This document shows, one piece after another, positions 7,755 through 16,500 of a stretch of DNA of 27,322 bases; the first letter of the stretch is position 1, and every line of letters begins with the position of its first letter. The notes under the pieces are model-generated. The model was not told where the DNA came from. It saw only the letters and a program-made list of their open reading frames with translations, and did not search any database. The translations under genes and the position numbers were made by a program. Location: NCBI GenBank assembly GCA_035509275.1, contig DATJLU010000106.1:1-27322 (forward strand), written 5' to 3'. This DNA comes from DAHUYF01 sp035509275. Lineage in GTDB: Bacteria > Pseudomonadota > Alphaproteobacteria > ATCC43930 > CGMCC-115725.

Positions 7755-8330
7755 TCACGGGCAGACGTTGTTCTTGTTATTGAAGTCGGGGATGCACGTG
7801 ACGTAGCGCGGGCGGTCATACGATGTGTTGTTGAGCGTATAGGCGTGGTTGAGAACGTAGGTGATCGGCGAGGTGTAGGCGTATTGCGCGCTGACGACCA
7901 CAACGCTATCGGTCGAGCTGTTGATGCCGAGATTCGCCGGGATCGAGGCGATCGCGATCGGCGTCGCGCCGTTCACCTCGTAATGCCAGTCGATGACCGC
8001 CTTGCCGGTGTTGTAGGTGATGCTGGCGTAAGCGACCTTGAGCTGCGTCGTCACCGGCAGCGGCGCCATGACTTGCTGCGCCGCGCTGGTGAAGTTGGTG
8101 AAATCGGTGGTCTGGAGGACATAGCTGGTCTGCGTCTGCGCGATGAGATCCGCGGCCGTCTGCGTCGCATCGTTCACCTTCAGATCGGCAAGCAGCAGAT
8201 TGCTCGCCTCGTAGCAGCCGAAGAACAGCGTCAGGAGCACCGGCAGCAGCAGAGCGAACTCGACCGAGACCGAGCCCGCTGCATCGGCGCCGAGGCATTT
8301 CTCGGCTGGCGGCATCGCTTGCACGCTCAT
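7755..8330 (-). CDS. TadE-like pseudopilin
   Basis: A 191-aa protein with the TadE N terminus: a short basic-free leader, then GSVSVEFALLLPVLLTLFFG (~20-39), the hydrophobic helix with a Val-Glu-Phe motif, cleavable by a TadV-type prepilin peptidase in known systems. The rest is a predicted periplasmic beta-rich domain rich in Thr/Asn, ending in a C-terminal Cys pair (TCIPDF...NNVCP). The start ATG at 8330 overlaps the stop of the preceding gene by 4 bp (ATGA), which both supports the start and implies translational coupling. Minor pseudopilin of a Tad pilus is the best call. Confidence 0.88.
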   Translation of the reverse strand: MSVQAMPPAEKCLGADAAGSVSVEFALLLPVLLTLFFGCYEASNLLLADLKVNDATQTAADLIAQTQTSYVLQTTDFTNFTSAAQQVMAPLPVTTQLKVAYASITYNTGKAVIDWHYEVNGATPIAIASIPANLGINSSTDSVVVVSAQYAYTSPITYVLNHAYTLNNTSYDRPRYVTCIPDFNNKNNVCP

Positions 8331-8884
8331 TGGAAGGGCTCGTTCTGAAACACGACCGTCGACAGCAGGTTCGTCGTGTAGGTCCCGGAGGCAGCGGGGG
8401 CGGAGGTGCCAAGGCCGAGCCAGCACTTTCCCGTCGTCAGGCATTCGCCGACCCACGGCACGATGTAAGGGCGGGGATAGCTGACGCGGACGCCGACGAC
8501 CTGGCCGCCGGTCCCGGGCACGAAGGGGCAGTTGCCCGGCGGCGTGGCGTTGGCGTTCGAGGTACAGGGCGAAAAATTGATCGAGGCGAAGTTCGAGAAC
8601 TGCTGCACCTCGAAGAGGACACCGCTGCAGCTCGGCAGCAGCACCTCGACCTGCGAGCAGAGCTGGTTCTGGAAGGTGGTGATGCCGCCGCCGGCCTGCA
8701 CCTGCCCGGTCCGGACCAGCCGCGCCGCGCTGCGCGCCGCCCCATCCAGCACGAACTGGGTGAGCATGGTCAGGCCGATCTCGATGATCGCGAGCAGCAG
8801 GAAAATGAACATCGGCCCGACCAGCGCGAACTCGATCAGCGTGGTGCCGCGTTCATCGCGACCGAAGCGGCGGAATATGCGCAT
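8327..8884 (-). CDS. TadE-like pseudopilin with paired cysteines
   Basis: A 185-aa TadE-family protein, first gene of the Tad cluster. The N terminus MRIFRRFGRDERG is basic, then GTTLIEFALVGPMFIFLLLAIIEIG forms the pilin-like helix with the conserved Glu. The stretch FVLDGAARSAARLVRTGQV is the amphipathic TadE continuation. The exported domain carries six cysteines in three close pairs (CSQVEVLLPSC, CTSNANATPPGNC, CLTTGKC), suggesting disulfides. The ATG at 8884 has GGAAGGG upstream and follows the family start; upstream residues look non-coding. Its stop overlaps the next pseudopilin start by 4 bp. No TadA ATPase, secretin or CpaB is in the window. Confidence 0.9.
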   Translation of the reverse strand: MRIFRRFGRDERGTTLIEFALVGPMFIFLLLAIIEIGLTMLTQFVLDGAARSAARLVRTGQVQAGGGITTFQNQLCSQVEVLLPSCSGVLFEVQQFSNFASINFSPCTSNANATPPGNCPFVPGTGGQVVGVRVSYPRPYIVPWVGECLTTGKCWLGLGTSAPAASGTYTTNLLSTVVFQNEPFQ

Positions 8885-9245
8885 CGACCAACCCTTCCCG
8901 CAGCGGCCTCGCCTGGCCGTAGCAGTTGAACGACAAAGATACGCTGTATCAGTATTCGAGAGCCGGTTGGACAGCAAGAAAAGTCGCCGAGGAACTTAAC
9001 TAAATACTCCGCGTGAAAAGGACAACGATTTAACTATTACTTTAACCTTACCTGAAAATTGCGGAGAATTGTTCCAAATGACCAAACGCCACCGCGGGTC
9101 ATAGCCCCCAGGGAGCGGCCGCCCGGCGCCTCGGGGGGGGGATGCCGGCCCTCGTTCGCGGGCCGGGTCGAAGCAAAAGACGGCAATGCCGCGACTATTC
9201 GAGGCTCCCGCCACACCTCGTCGACGGCAAGGCCGCTAGCGGCTG
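8885..9245 (-). promoter_or_regulatory. leader/promoter region of the Tad cluster
   Basis: A 361-bp non-coding gap between prfC and the first TadE gene. The part 8930-9085 is markedly AT-rich for this window and holds several TTAA motifs, at 8996, 9030 and 9042; the last two are separated by 8 bases, one more than the CtrA consensus. No convincing -35/-10 pair could be fixed. The distal part contains a run of nine G (9133-9141) and a 7-bp hairpin (9145-9151 with 9160-9166). Confidence 0.45.

Positions 9246-9254
<9 letters not shown>
9231..9254. repeat. prfC: 10-bp hairpin over the prfC stop codon
   Basis: ggccgctagc (9231-9240) and gctagcggcc (9245-9254) form a perfect 10-bp stem with a 4-nt loop (ggct). 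The right arm contains the prfC stop codon (9246-9248). No T-run follows on the minus strand. It may work as a Rho-assisted or 3'-end-protecting structure. Confidence 0.55.
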
Positions 9255-10844
<1,590 letters not shown>

Positions 10845-11059
10845 GCCGGCTGAAATAGAGAGCCCGGCCGGCGAAATCAACCGATCCCGCAGCGCGAGTA
10901 ATCGCGCGCGACGAAGCGCCGCTTTCCCGGCACGGATCGGCACAAACCGGGTCTCACGAAGAAGTGAGCGCCGGCAAAGACCCGCCCGCGGCGCCTGCAT
11001 GGTAGAGAAATCCGCGCGCTACCGGAGCGCGATCAAAACGCTGGGGAGAGCCAAAGCCG
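10845..11059. promoter_or_regulatory. divergent intergenic region prfC / DUF5666-like gene
   Basis: A 215-bp gap that must hold promoters for prfC (minus) and the periplasmic-protein gene (plus). Only short inverted repeats were seen, such as ctcac-gaagaa-gtgag near 10960. The plus-strand gene has GGGGAGAG about 9 nt before its ATG. No convincing promoter hexamers could be assigned. Confidence 0.35.
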
Positions 11060-11674
11060 ATGAAGCCGATGTCGCTGATCGCCGGGGCGCTGATCGCCCT
11101 CTTTACCCTGCCGGCGCTGGCCCAGACGCCACAGGGCACGCCGACCAATGTCCGGGGCACGGTGGTCAAGCTCGATGGCCAGACCCTCCTGGTCAAGCCG
11201 CGCAAGGGCGACGATGTCCACGTCGTGCTCGCCTCGGGCTATACTGTGCTTGGCGTCGTCAAGCTGAAGCGCATCGACATCAAACAGGGCGATTTCGTCG
11301 GCGTCGCCGCCGCTCCCGGCAAGGACGGCAAGCTCCATGCTCAGGAAGTATTGATCTTCCCCGCGGCGTTGCGCGGTACCGGCGAAGGCCATTACCCCTG
11401 GGACTTGCGCGGCAAGGGCGACACCATGACCAATGCGACGGTGAGCGGCGTCGTCAGCGAGGCGCGCTCGCGCGTGCTCAAGCTCAGCTACAAGGGCGGC
11501 GAGCAGGAGATCATGGTCTCGTCGCGCACCCCGGTGGTGACGTTCAAGCCGGCGGACGCATCGCTGCTGAAGCCGGGCGCCGCGGTCTTCGTGCGCGGGT
11601 TCAAGCAGCCCGATGGCACCGTCGCCACGCAGCGCGTCACCGCCGAGCAGGACGGCGTCAAGCCGCCGATGTGA
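11060..11674 (+). CDS. periplasmic DUF5666-like protein
   Basis: A 204-aa protein with a Sec signal peptide (hydrophobic 5-18, cleavage about LPALA-Q at 21/22). The mature part contains two similar beta-rich halves: GTVVKLDGQTLLVKP... at ~32-110 and SGVVSEARSRVLKLSYKGG... at ~130-195. This is the pattern of OB-fold-like DUF5666 domains, in which short strands carry 'G-x-V-x-x-(x)-L-x-V' repeats. Function of such domains is unknown; they are found in periplasmic and lipoprotein contexts. The ATG at 11060 has a purine-rich GGGGAGAG upstream. It stands alone, followed by a long structured gap. Confidence 0.75.
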   Translation: MKPMSLIAGALIALFTLPALAQTPQGTPTNVRGTVVKLDGQTLLVKPRKGDDVHVVLASGYTVLGVVKLKRIDIKQGDFVGVAAAPGKDGKLHAQEVLIFPAALRGTGEGHYPWDLRGKGDTMTNATVSGVVSEARSRVLKLSYKGGEQEIMVSSRTPVVTFKPADASLLKPGAAVFVRGFKQPDGTVATQRVTAEQDGVKPPM

Positions 11675-11986
11675 GCGCACCCCTGCGGTCCGCGCCGCAG
11701 CCCCGCCACGCTTGAAAAGAAGCAAGAAAGTTTCGCGCTGGCGTCCTTGATCGGCGCTCTGTTGCGCTTACGTGTAATTCTGGCGCAACACGCTGGAGGG
11801 TGCCAAACAAGCATGACTCCACCGGATCAGTCTTGACCAGCGCCGGAACCCAAGCTCGGTCGTGTGACCGGGCGGTGAGCTCAGGGAGCCACCCAATCTG
11901 AACCCCGCCACCCCACTGTGGCGGGGTTCGCGCATCAGCGGGGAACGCCGCGTTGCCGGATTGACAGGCCCCCCGGGTGTCGGATT
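11675..11986. other. non-coding gap with several hairpins
   Basis: A 312-bp stretch without a supportable gene. It holds a 6-bp hairpin just after the DUF5666-like gene (11683-11688 with 11695-11700) and an 8-bp inverted repeat with 15-nt loop (11760-11767 with 11783-11790). A bulged stem lies around 11873-11892 (ggtg-a-gctc / gagc-cacc), followed by a strong 11-bp hairpin (11901-11928). Such a series of stems could be a small RNA or a leader element, but it matches no RNA family I recognise. Confidence 0.4.
11901..11928. terminator. terminator-like 11-bp hairpin
   Basis: aaccccgccac (11901-11911) and gtggcggggtt (11918-11928) form a perfect, very GC-rich stem with a 6-nt loop. It lies between two plus-strand genes. 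No U-tract follows on either strand, so an intrinsic terminator is not proven. Confidence 0.45.
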
Positions 11987-12469
11987 ATGCCTCTGCCCGT
12001 CACAAGGGAAGAGCGAGTGCAGCTGTCGCGTTATATGGTTGTGTTGTGCGCCATCTGGGTGATCGCCATGGCTTGGCGCCTCTATCCGCAATTCAAGGAC
12101 ACGCCTGGGATCGACGGCCGCGTGATCAGCTACGCTGATTACGTCGCGGAGCGCTGCGGGGAGTCCGTCCGGCCGGCGGCAGCGACCTGTGTCGGCGAAG
12201 CGCGCCGCACCGGGCGTCGGCTGGTCGCGCGGCAGCAAGCGAAGTCGCTGCTGCTCATCGAGGCGCCGCTCTCGGCCTATCTCCTGATCCATGCGCCTTT
12301 GAAAACGAGCAGCCCGGTCTGGCGCGCCATGGACCAGTGTGCCGATGCGGCGCAGAAGACATATCGCGCTCACGCCACGCGCGAAGCCGCGCGGCAAAAA
12401 TGCCTGGACGCCCGCAATCTACCGGGAGACGCAAGCGTGGCGCCGGCGTCGCAACAGCCAGTGCAGTAA
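11987..12469 (+). CDS. small membrane-anchored hypothetical protein, 160 aa
   Basis: I do not recognise a family. One hydrophobic helix near the N terminus (YMVVLCAIWVIAMAW, ~14-28) is followed by a soluble, probably periplasmic part. That part holds four cysteines (AERCGE, ATCVGE, DQCADA, QKCLDA) that could form two disulfides, and the C-terminal half is rich in charged helices. A second weak hydrophobic stretch lies near LLLIEAPLSAYLLI. The ATG at 11987 gives 160 aa. A GTG at 12017 has the better ribosome binding site (AAGGGAAG, ~6 nt upstream) and would give 150 aa, starting just before the helix. No neighbour suggests a role. Confidence 0.6.
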   Translation: MPLPVTREERVQLSRYMVVLCAIWVIAMAWRLYPQFKDTPGIDGRVISYADYVAERCGESVRPAAATCVGEARRTGRRLVARQQAKSLLLIEAPLSAYLLIHAPLKTSSPVWRAMDQCADAAQKTYRAHATREAARQKCLDARNLPGDASVAPASQQPVQ

Positions 12470-12630
12470 CAATAGATTCACAAAGGCGTTTTCGAGTGCA
12501 CAAGAGCATTTTTGCGCCGCTTTGCAACTTTTGGCCGGGCCTGCTGTTCAACCTCGGCGTAGGCCCAGGCCGGCGGCGTTTCGCCTGCTGGTCGGGCTAA
12601 GAGGTCACCTCCTTCCATCGGTTGCAGCGC
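12470..12630 (+). promoter_or_regulatory. leader of the AAA ATPase gene
   Basis: A 161-bp gap, AT-richer at 12470-12535. It holds a bulged 9-bp stem (12534-12543 with 12566-12574) and the palindrome gaggt-c-acctc (12601-12611) about 20 nt before the ATG at 12631. No clear Shine-Dalgarno site precedes that ATG. The palindrome could be an operator or could control translation. Confidence 0.35.
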
Positions 12631-14391
12631 ATGCCCAACCCAAAAGACTGGTTCCGACGCCGCCGCGCCCCGAGTGCGGATGATCTCGCCGAGCGCGACG
12701 TCGATCCCTTCAGCAGCGACGGCATCCTCGATCTTGGCCGCGCCGCGACGCTGCTGCGCGAGGCCGAGCCGCCCGCCGAGCACAAGCCGCCGATCATGGT
12801 GGAAAAGCGTGGGCCCGTGCCGCCGCCGCCGCACACCCCCATGCCGCGCCGCGAGGGGATGACCCTGGATCGCAGCGCTTTTGCCGTCCGCCCCGAGATC
12901 GTCCGTAGCGTCGAACCGCAACGCCGGTTCGATGCGCGAGCCGCGGCGCAAGGCGCGATGTCTGTCCTACCCTCGCCCTTTGCCCTGCGGCGTGGCGCGA
13001 CGCAGCTCGCACCCGCCCCGCGCCCCGTCGCCGAGCCGCCCGAAGCGAAGCCCGTCCCGCCGCCAAGGCCGGTGGCCGAAACCAAGGTGGAGAGCGATCC
13101 GCCCGCGCCCCAGAGCGCTCCCGCGCCGACCGCCAGCGCCGGCAGCGACCCCGAGCAGGCCGCGTTCACCCTTGCCGCGCCCGGCATCTCGTGGAAGCGC
13201 AACCGTCCGACGCTCCCCGATGCCGCGCGCACCAGCGCCTTGCTGCGCGATGCCTTCACGCCGACGCGTCCCAAGCACGGGACCGCCCTGTTCTCGGGCC
13301 GCTTCAAGCAGCTGCAGCGCATCATCGCCGCGATCGAGGAAGAGCGCGCGCACGTCATGGTCTATGGCGAGCGCGGCAGCGGCAAGACGTCGCTTGCCAA
13401 CGTGCTCGCGGTCAAGGCCGAGGAAGCCGGCTACATGGTGCTGCGCTTCGCCTGCAGCTCCGAGCTCACCTTCGAGGATATTTTCCGCGGCTTCCTGCGG
13501 CGCATGCCGGCGAGCCTGCTGCCCGACGGCGTCGGCGCCACCAGCCGCGCCGGCATCGACAATTTCGACCAGCTCCTGCCCGGGCGTTGCAGCGTCGGCG
13601 AGATCGTGCAGCTGTTCGAGCGCGTCTATGAGAAGCATCTGATCCTGATCGTCGACGAATATGATCGGGTGACCGAGGAGGACACCAAGGCCAAGCTCGC
13701 CGAGCTGCTCAAGCACCTCTCCGACGCCAACGTGTCGGTGACGCTGCTGATCATCGGCGTCGCCGAAAATGTCGGCCAGCTCCTCGGCAAGCATCCCTCG
13801 CTCCAGCGCACGATGGTCACCGTGCCGATGCCCTTGATGACGCGGCGCGAGCTCGACGGCATCATCGCCGTCGGCGAGGAGAAATCGGGCCTCAGCTTCG
13901 ATCCCTGGACGCGCCAATCGCTCATCGACCTGGCGCAGGGGCTGCCCTACCACGCGCATCTTCTCGCGCTCTTCGCCGCGCGCAATGCGACGCGGCGGCA
14001 GTCGAGCCGAATCGAGCGCGAGGATCTGCGCTATGCCGTCGAGCGCTCGGCCGAGGAGGCCGAGGCGCGCGTCAAGGAAGCCTATGATCTTGCCGTCGGG
14101 CCGCACGAGAACGCATCGTTCCGCGACGTGCTCTTCTATGCCGCGCGCTGCCGCACCGACGAGTTCGGCAGCTTCACGGCGCCGGATGTCGCCGCCGCGG
14201 CAGCGCAGACCAACCCCGAGGCGCTGTCGCTGCTCGCGCTCCAGTACCCGCTCAAGAAACTGACCGAGCCGGAGCGCGGCAGCATGCTGCGGCGCATGGT
14301 CGGTCCGGGCGGCTTGCGCTATCAGTTCACGACGCAGAGCCTGCGCCACCACGTGCTCTGCCGACAGATGGTGCAGCGCGGCCTCGTCTAG
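12631..14391 (+). CDS. AAA-family ATPase with proline-rich N terminus
   Basis: A 586-aa protein. Residues ~45-180 are rich in Pro/Ala and very likely disordered. The ATPase domain (~215-440) shows Walker A GERGSGKT (246-253) and Walker B LILIVDEYDRV (337-347, D342/E343), the layout of ORC1/Cdc6-like or STAND-type AAA proteins. The sensor-like stretch VTLLIIGVAENV follows at ~370-382. The C-terminal ~100 residues look helical and winged-helix-like and end in LRHHVLCRQMVQRGLV. The function is unknown. It is alone on its strand and convergent with the DUF2336 gene, 24 bp apart. The start at 12631 is chosen on composition; a TTG at 12622 is in frame. Confidence 0.8.
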   Translation: MPNPKDWFRRRRAPSADDLAERDVDPFSSDGILDLGRAATLLREAEPPAEHKPPIMVEKRGPVPPPPHTPMPRREGMTLDRSAFAVRPEIVRSVEPQRRFDARAAAQGAMSVLPSPFALRRGATQLAPAPRPVAEPPEAKPVPPPRPVAETKVESDPPAPQSAPAPTASAGSDPEQAAFTLAAPGISWKRNRPTLPDAARTSALLRDAFTPTRPKHGTALFSGRFKQLQRIIAAIEEERAHVMVYGERGSGKTSLANVLAVKAEEAGYMVLRFACSSELTFEDIFRGFLRRMPASLLPDGVGATSRAGIDNFDQLLPGRCSVGEIVQLFERVYEKHLILIVDEYDRVTEEDTKAKLAELLKHLSDANVSVTLLIIGVAENVGQLLGKHPSLQRTMVTVPMPLMTRRELDGIIAVGEEKSGLSFDPWTRQSLIDLAQGLPYHAHLLALFAARNATRRQSSRIEREDLRYAVERSAEEAEARVKEAYDLAVGPHENASFRDVLFYAARCRTDEFGSFTAPDVAAAAAQTNPEALSLLALQYPLKKLTEPERGSMLRRMVGPGGLRYQFTTQSLRHHVLCRQMVQRGLV

Positions 14392-14416
14392 CCGCGACAC
14401 CGTTGCCGTCGCGGCT
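14390..14416. terminator. shared hairpin between two convergent genes
   Basis: agccgcgac (14390-14398) and gtcgcggct (14408-14416) form a perfect 9-bp stem with a 9-nt loop. It spans the 3' ends of both convergent genes: the AAA ATPase stop (14389-14391) and the DUF2336 stop (14416-14418) touch its arms. It is likely to act on both transcripts, although no T-run is present on either side. Confidence 0.5.
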
Positions 14417-15525
14417 CAGGCTGCGGCGGCGGCGGCGCGGAGCTTGCCGAGAAGATAGTCGAGGTCCTCGGCGCCGATATTCTCGTATTGCGTCAGGATG
14501 CGCTCGAGGGTGCGGCGGCGATGGCGTTCGCGATCGTTCTCGCCGCCGTCGAAGCCGGTCTGCTGCGCGACGATGAGGCCGATCCGGAACAACTCGAAGA
14601 ACTCGGTCGGCAGGCGGCAGCGCTCATAGACCGCCTTGAAGCCCAGCGGTCCGGCATCGTGCAGCAGCAGCCGTGCATTGTGTACGGGAATATCGGCGAG
14701 GACGGCGAAGGCGGCCTCGACGAAGGCGATGTCGCCGAGGCAAATGGCGCGGATGATCAGGGAGGGCGTCAGGCGCCCGCTGCGCTGCAGGTGCTGCGCC
14801 AGCTGCAGCGCCTCTGTCGCCGGCGAGGTCGGCGACAGCAGGGTCGCGGTGGCGCGCTCGCGCGTGTTGAGCACGAGGTCGCTGGCGAGATGGCTCGGCA
14901 GGTCGCCGCGCTTCGACAGGACCTCGCGAATGCCGGCAGAGGCCGCCGTGACCAGCCGTTCCAGCACGGTCACCGGCAGCTGGGCGCGACGCGCCATCGG
15001 CTCCTTGATGCTGTCGTCGGCGCCGTGATGATCGAGCACTTGTTGCAGCGTCTCTTCCCTCAGCTCGGCGCCGTTATTGCCGATGAGCGTGGCGACGGCG
15101 GTGGGCTCGGCGGCGGCGACGATGGCATCGGCAACGGCGGCGGAGACTTGCCCGCGCGCGGCGATCGCCACCTGCTTGGCACCGCCGCTGCAGCGAATGA
15201 TCTCGACGAGGTCTTCGTCGGTCAGCACCATGGAATGCGTCAGGATCGGCAACGACACCGCATCGACATCGTGAGCCAGCGCCACGGCCACGTCGTGCGG
15301 CACGGTGCGGCTCTCCTTGAGCTGATCGGCCAGCGCCTGGCGCACGCGCAGCGCCGCGTCCCGGGTGAGGACGCGGAGGATGTCCTCGGCGATGGCGCGC
15401 TCTTCGGCCGAAAGCGCCGGGCTGCCGACCTGCTCTGCCACCTTGGCGGCGATCACGGCCCGCGTGTCCGCGGAGGGATCCGTCAACAGGCGCTCGACAT
15501 CGGACTTGGAGAGCGAATTCGTCAT
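14416..15525 (-). CDS. DUF2336 domain-containing protein
   Basis: A 369-aa, all-helical cytoplasmic protein of the DUF2336 family, which is largely confined to Alphaproteobacteria. HEAT-like helical repeats are visible in the first ~230 residues (e.g. DPSADTRAVIAAKVAEQV, RDAALRVRQALADQLKES, PILTHSMVLTDEDLVEII, VSAAVADAIVAAAEP). A variable C-terminal region ends in ENIGAEDLDYLLGKL. No catalytic motif is seen, so a scaffold or interaction role is inferred. The start at ATG 15525 is chosen because the domain begins just after it; there is no strong ribosome binding site. Two near-CtrA boxes lie 69 and 103 bp upstream. Confidence 0.88.
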   Translation of the reverse strand: MTNSLSKSDVERLLTDPSADTRAVIAAKVAEQVGSPALSAEERAIAEDILRVLTRDAALRVRQALADQLKESRTVPHDVAVALAHDVDAVSLPILTHSMVLTDEDLVEIIRCSGGAKQVAIAARGQVSAAVADAIVAAAEPTAVATLIGNNGAELREETLQQVLDHHGADDSIKEPMARRAQLPVTVLERLVTAASAGIREVLSKRGDLPSHLASDLVLNTRERATATLLSPTSPATEALQLAQHLQRSGRLTPSLIIRAICLGDIAFVEAAFAVLADIPVHNARLLLHDAGPLGFKAVYERCRLPTEFFELFRIGLIVAQQTGFDGGENDRERHRRRTLERILTQYENIGAEDLDYLLGKLRAAAAAA

Positions 15526-15532
15526 GGGACCG

Positions 15533-15550
15533 GACGCACCTCGCTGCGTC
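15533..15550. repeat. 6-bp hairpin in the DUF2336 leader
   Basis: gacgca (15533-15538) and tgcgtc (15545-15550) form a stem with a 6-nt loop, ending 7 nt upstream of the start codon at 15525. It would occlude the normal Shine-Dalgarno position and might limit translation. Confidence 0.3.
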
Positions 15551-15593
15551 GATGAGAACACATCAGCTGGCGCGCTATCATGCCGCGTGAGGC

Positions 15594-15642
15594 CTAACGT
15601 TTGATTAAGTCCTGTTACAGGGCATGGTTAGCGGCGGATTAA
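15594..15642. promoter_or_regulatory. two near-CtrA boxes upstream of the DUF2336 gene
   Basis: Box one: CTAA (15594-15597), seven bases, TTAA (15605-15608). Box two: TTAG (15628-15631), seven bases, TTAA (15639-15642) then CC. Each differs from TTAA-N7-TTAA at one base. They lie 69 and 103 bp upstream of the start codon at 15525. Regulation by CtrA is inferred from the motif only. Confidence 0.4.
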
Positions 15643-15674
15643 CCCGGTATGAGCAATTCGGGTTATCGCCTTCG

Positions 15675-16442
15675 TCAGGCGACCTGCTTCAAGGCGAGCG
15701 CGACCCGGCGGATCTGCTCGTCGATATCGATCTCCACCGTCGAGGGGATTTCGAGCCGGCGATCCTCGAAGACATGCACCTTGCCGCGCCGGCGGCGGCG
15801 GAACGACATGACCGCGGCGTCGCGGGCATGGACGAGCGCCACCATTTGCGGGCGGAACAGACGGAACATGGCGTTGAGCCAGCGGTTCAGCGGCCAGGAC
15901 GGTCGTGCCAGGTCGATGACGAAGCGGTCGAGCATCGCGGCGACGTCGACGGCGGCATACCAGGTCTCGCCGGTGACCCACCGGTTGGTGGTGAAGAGCC
16001 GCACCGGCTCTCCGGTCTCGGTCACGGCGATGGCCACAAGATGGCTCAGCTCGTCATTGCCGGCGCCCTGATTGGGCTGCGGGACCGGCGGCGCGACCGG
16101 CGCCGAGGGTGCATCGGCGATGGCGAGCTCGGGCATGATCAGCGGCCGCGTCCCCGGCGCCATGCCGCGCGGCCGCAAGAAGGTGTGGAAATGCCCGTGC
16201 TCAGGGTCGGTGCGCTGCCCCGGCGGATGCGCATGGTAAAAGTACTGGGCGTGCGACAGCGGGTCGTAGACGTCGCCTTCGGGATAGTGCTGCCACTCGA
16301 CGACGACGCCGGCGCCGCGCAGCAAGTCGCCGAGGATCGTGTCGCCACTGCGCGCCAGCACCCGCTGGCACTCCAGCACCTCGTCGCCTGCCGCCGCCAT
16401 GGCTTCCAGCTCGGCGCGGCCGAGGTGGGAAAGATCCTGCAT
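15675..16442 (-). CDS. DUF6969-like family protein
   Basis: A 255-aa protein of unknown function that I associate with the alphaproteobacterial DUF6969 family. Residues 50-90 contain a cluster of histidines (QHY, SHAQYFYHAH, EHGHFHTF: H52, H64, H70, H72, H82, H84, H86), which looks like a metal or cofactor site. A Pro/Ala-rich linker (~108-125) separates it from a C-terminal half (RLFTTNRWVTGETWY, then WPLNRWLNAMFRLFRPQ, RRRRRGK). There is no signal peptide, so it is probably cytoplasmic. The start at ATG 16442 has AAGGGGG upstream. It is the last gene behind the Mla operon, 58 bp after the lipoprotein gene. Confidence 0.7.
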   Translation of the reverse strand: MQDLSHLGRAELEAMAAAGDEVLECQRVLARSGDTILGDLLRGAGVVVEWQHYPEGDVYDPLSHAQYFYHAHPPGQRTDPEHGHFHTFLRPRGMAPGTRPLIMPELAIADAPSAPVAPPVPQPNQGAGNDELSHLVAIAVTETGEPVRLFTTNRWVTGETWYAAVDVAAMLDRFVIDLARPSWPLNRWLNAMFRLFRPQMVALVHARDAAVMSFRRRRRGKVHVFEDRRLEIPSTVEIDIDEQIRRVALALKQVA

Positions 16443-16500
16443 TCGCCAACCCCCTTGGGCTGCCTCCCTTATCTCAGGGGCCGCCGAGGCTGGCAAGGCT

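Noticed and set aside
5683..7806. 707-residue plus-strand ORF opposite the TadG-like gene
   Set aside because: Reverse-strand shadow; the minus frame has clear TadG/VWA motifs and a good ribosome binding site.
9145..9166. Hairpin ccggccc/gggccgg as prfC or Tad terminator
   Set aside because: Only 7 bp, no T-run on either strand, and 80 bp past the prfC stop; kept only as part of the leader description.
11795..11930. Possible tRNA or known riboswitch
   Set aside because: Several stems are present but there is no cloverleaf or acceptor stem, and no match to a riboswitch core that I know.
12337..12683. Overlapping plus-strand ORFs of 87 and 114 aa
   Set aside because: They overlap the small membrane protein or the AAA gene in other frames and have no ribosome binding site or recognisable motif.
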